From a bacterium (lineage in GTDB: Bacteria > Patescibacteriota > Minisyncoccia > UBA6257 > 2-01-FULL-56-20), in assembly GCA_021780545.1 (NCBI GenBank), contig JAJXYP010000084.1, positions 1 to 21,749 on the forward strand: a stretch of DNA of 21,749 bases, read 5' to 3'. Under the pieces are notes generated by a model. It was given only the letters and a program-made list of their open reading frames with translations. It did not search any database and was not told where the DNA came from. Both the position numbers and the translations under genes were made by a program. Positions 21,489 through 21,749 of the stretch are shown piece after piece (position 1 is the first letter of the stretch; each line of letters begins with the position of its first letter).

Positions 21489-21749
21489 TTACAATCGTGG
21501 GGAGAAGCGGCGGGGCGTGTCTTCAGCGGCCCGATTCCGGAGTGATCGATGACGGAGAGGGACGAGTCGGCAATGGTGGATTCGGGTTGGCAGTTGCAGC
21601 TCGGGCGCATTGCCCGAAGGGCGCAGATGGATGATGTCGCCCCGCGCGAAGCGGACGCGCAAGCCATCGGTGCGATCGATCGCCTGCGCCTCGCCCGCCA
21701 GCGCACCGAAATAGCGGCTCAGCCGCGCGAGCTGCTCGGCCTGGCTGCC
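21489..21749 (-). pseudogene. Phosphomannomutase/phosphoglucomutase C-terminal fragment, broken off
   Basis: Read from the right edge on the minus strand, the frame gives SRYFGALAGEAQAIDRTDGL, then RVRFARGDIIHLRPSGNAPE and Leu (to 21597). This is the phosphate-binding C-terminal domain of alpha-D-phosphohexomutases, with RPSGNAPEL the key motif. Family members continue with RCYVEA-like sequence and about 20-30 more residues. Here homology stops at 21597 and about 35 unrelated residues lead to a TAA at 21489. The coding part is much more GC-rich than the adjacent sequence. Gene truncation, recombination or an assembly chimera would all fit. The rest of the gene lies outside the window. Confidence 0.65.

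Overview
The window looks like a piece of a Patescibacteria / Candidate Phyla Radiation genome, probably Parcubacteria-like. This is inferred from gene content and architecture, not from a marker gene. The supporting signs are many Ser/Thr-rich exported proteins built from FN3 and Ig-like modules, short intergenic gaps, a MacB-like ABC pair whose ATPase has a long C-terminal extension, an lmo0937-type mini membrane protein, a peptidoglycan-binding/FN3 protein, and start codons placed almost on top of extended -10 promoters (leaderless or near-leaderless mRNAs). The background DNA is GC-rich. Two stretches, about 14.6-17.3 kb and 20.32-21.34 kb, are visibly more AT-rich.

Layout. 1-5.1 kb: the end of a large surface protein, an FN3-repeat exported protein, and an ABC ATPase/permease pair in one tightly packed run. 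5.2-10.3 kb: four exported proteins. They are a Cys-containing repeat protein sharing its C-terminal domain with the first gene, a membrane-anchored DUF916-like protein, a secreted protein ending in a dockerin, and next to it a membrane-anchored protein starting with a cohesin. The last two make a plausible receptor-ligand pair. 10.3-12.7 kb: an MFS transporter, a thioredoxin and a small anchored KNH-like protein. 12.8-14.5 kb: a helical protein gene on the minus strand interrupted by an in-frame TAA and preceded by a leader that can hide its ribosome site, then an anchored exported protein of unknown family.

14.6-17.1 kb is the most interesting block. An ECF-type sigma factor is divergent from a PAS/coiled-coil protein, followed by an lmo0937-like membrane protein and a peptidoglycan-binding/FN3 protein. 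The sigma gene, the PAS gene and the peptidoglycan-binding gene share a two-part upstream element (TTGYAATA, 15 bases, CGGC). In the first two it is CGGCTTAA followed by exactly 6 bases and the ATG. This looks like an autoregulated sigma regulon for the cell envelope or stress.

17.1-20.1 kb: a gene-free stretch with hairpins, tRNA-Ser(CGA), a sedolisin (S53) protease lacking its propeptide, and an aromatic/neutral amino-acid permease-like protein. 20.2-21.4 kb: tRNA-Arg(CCG), whose 3' end plus downstream flank is duplicated (44/53 bases identical) 1069 bp further on. Between the two copies lies one AT-rich methyltransferase gene on the minus strand, so it looks like a tRNA-targeted islet. The last about 150 bp encode, on the minus strand, the C-terminal part of a phosphomannomutase-like protein that breaks off abruptly after its RPSGNAPEL motif. 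This is either a gene relic or an assembly junction.
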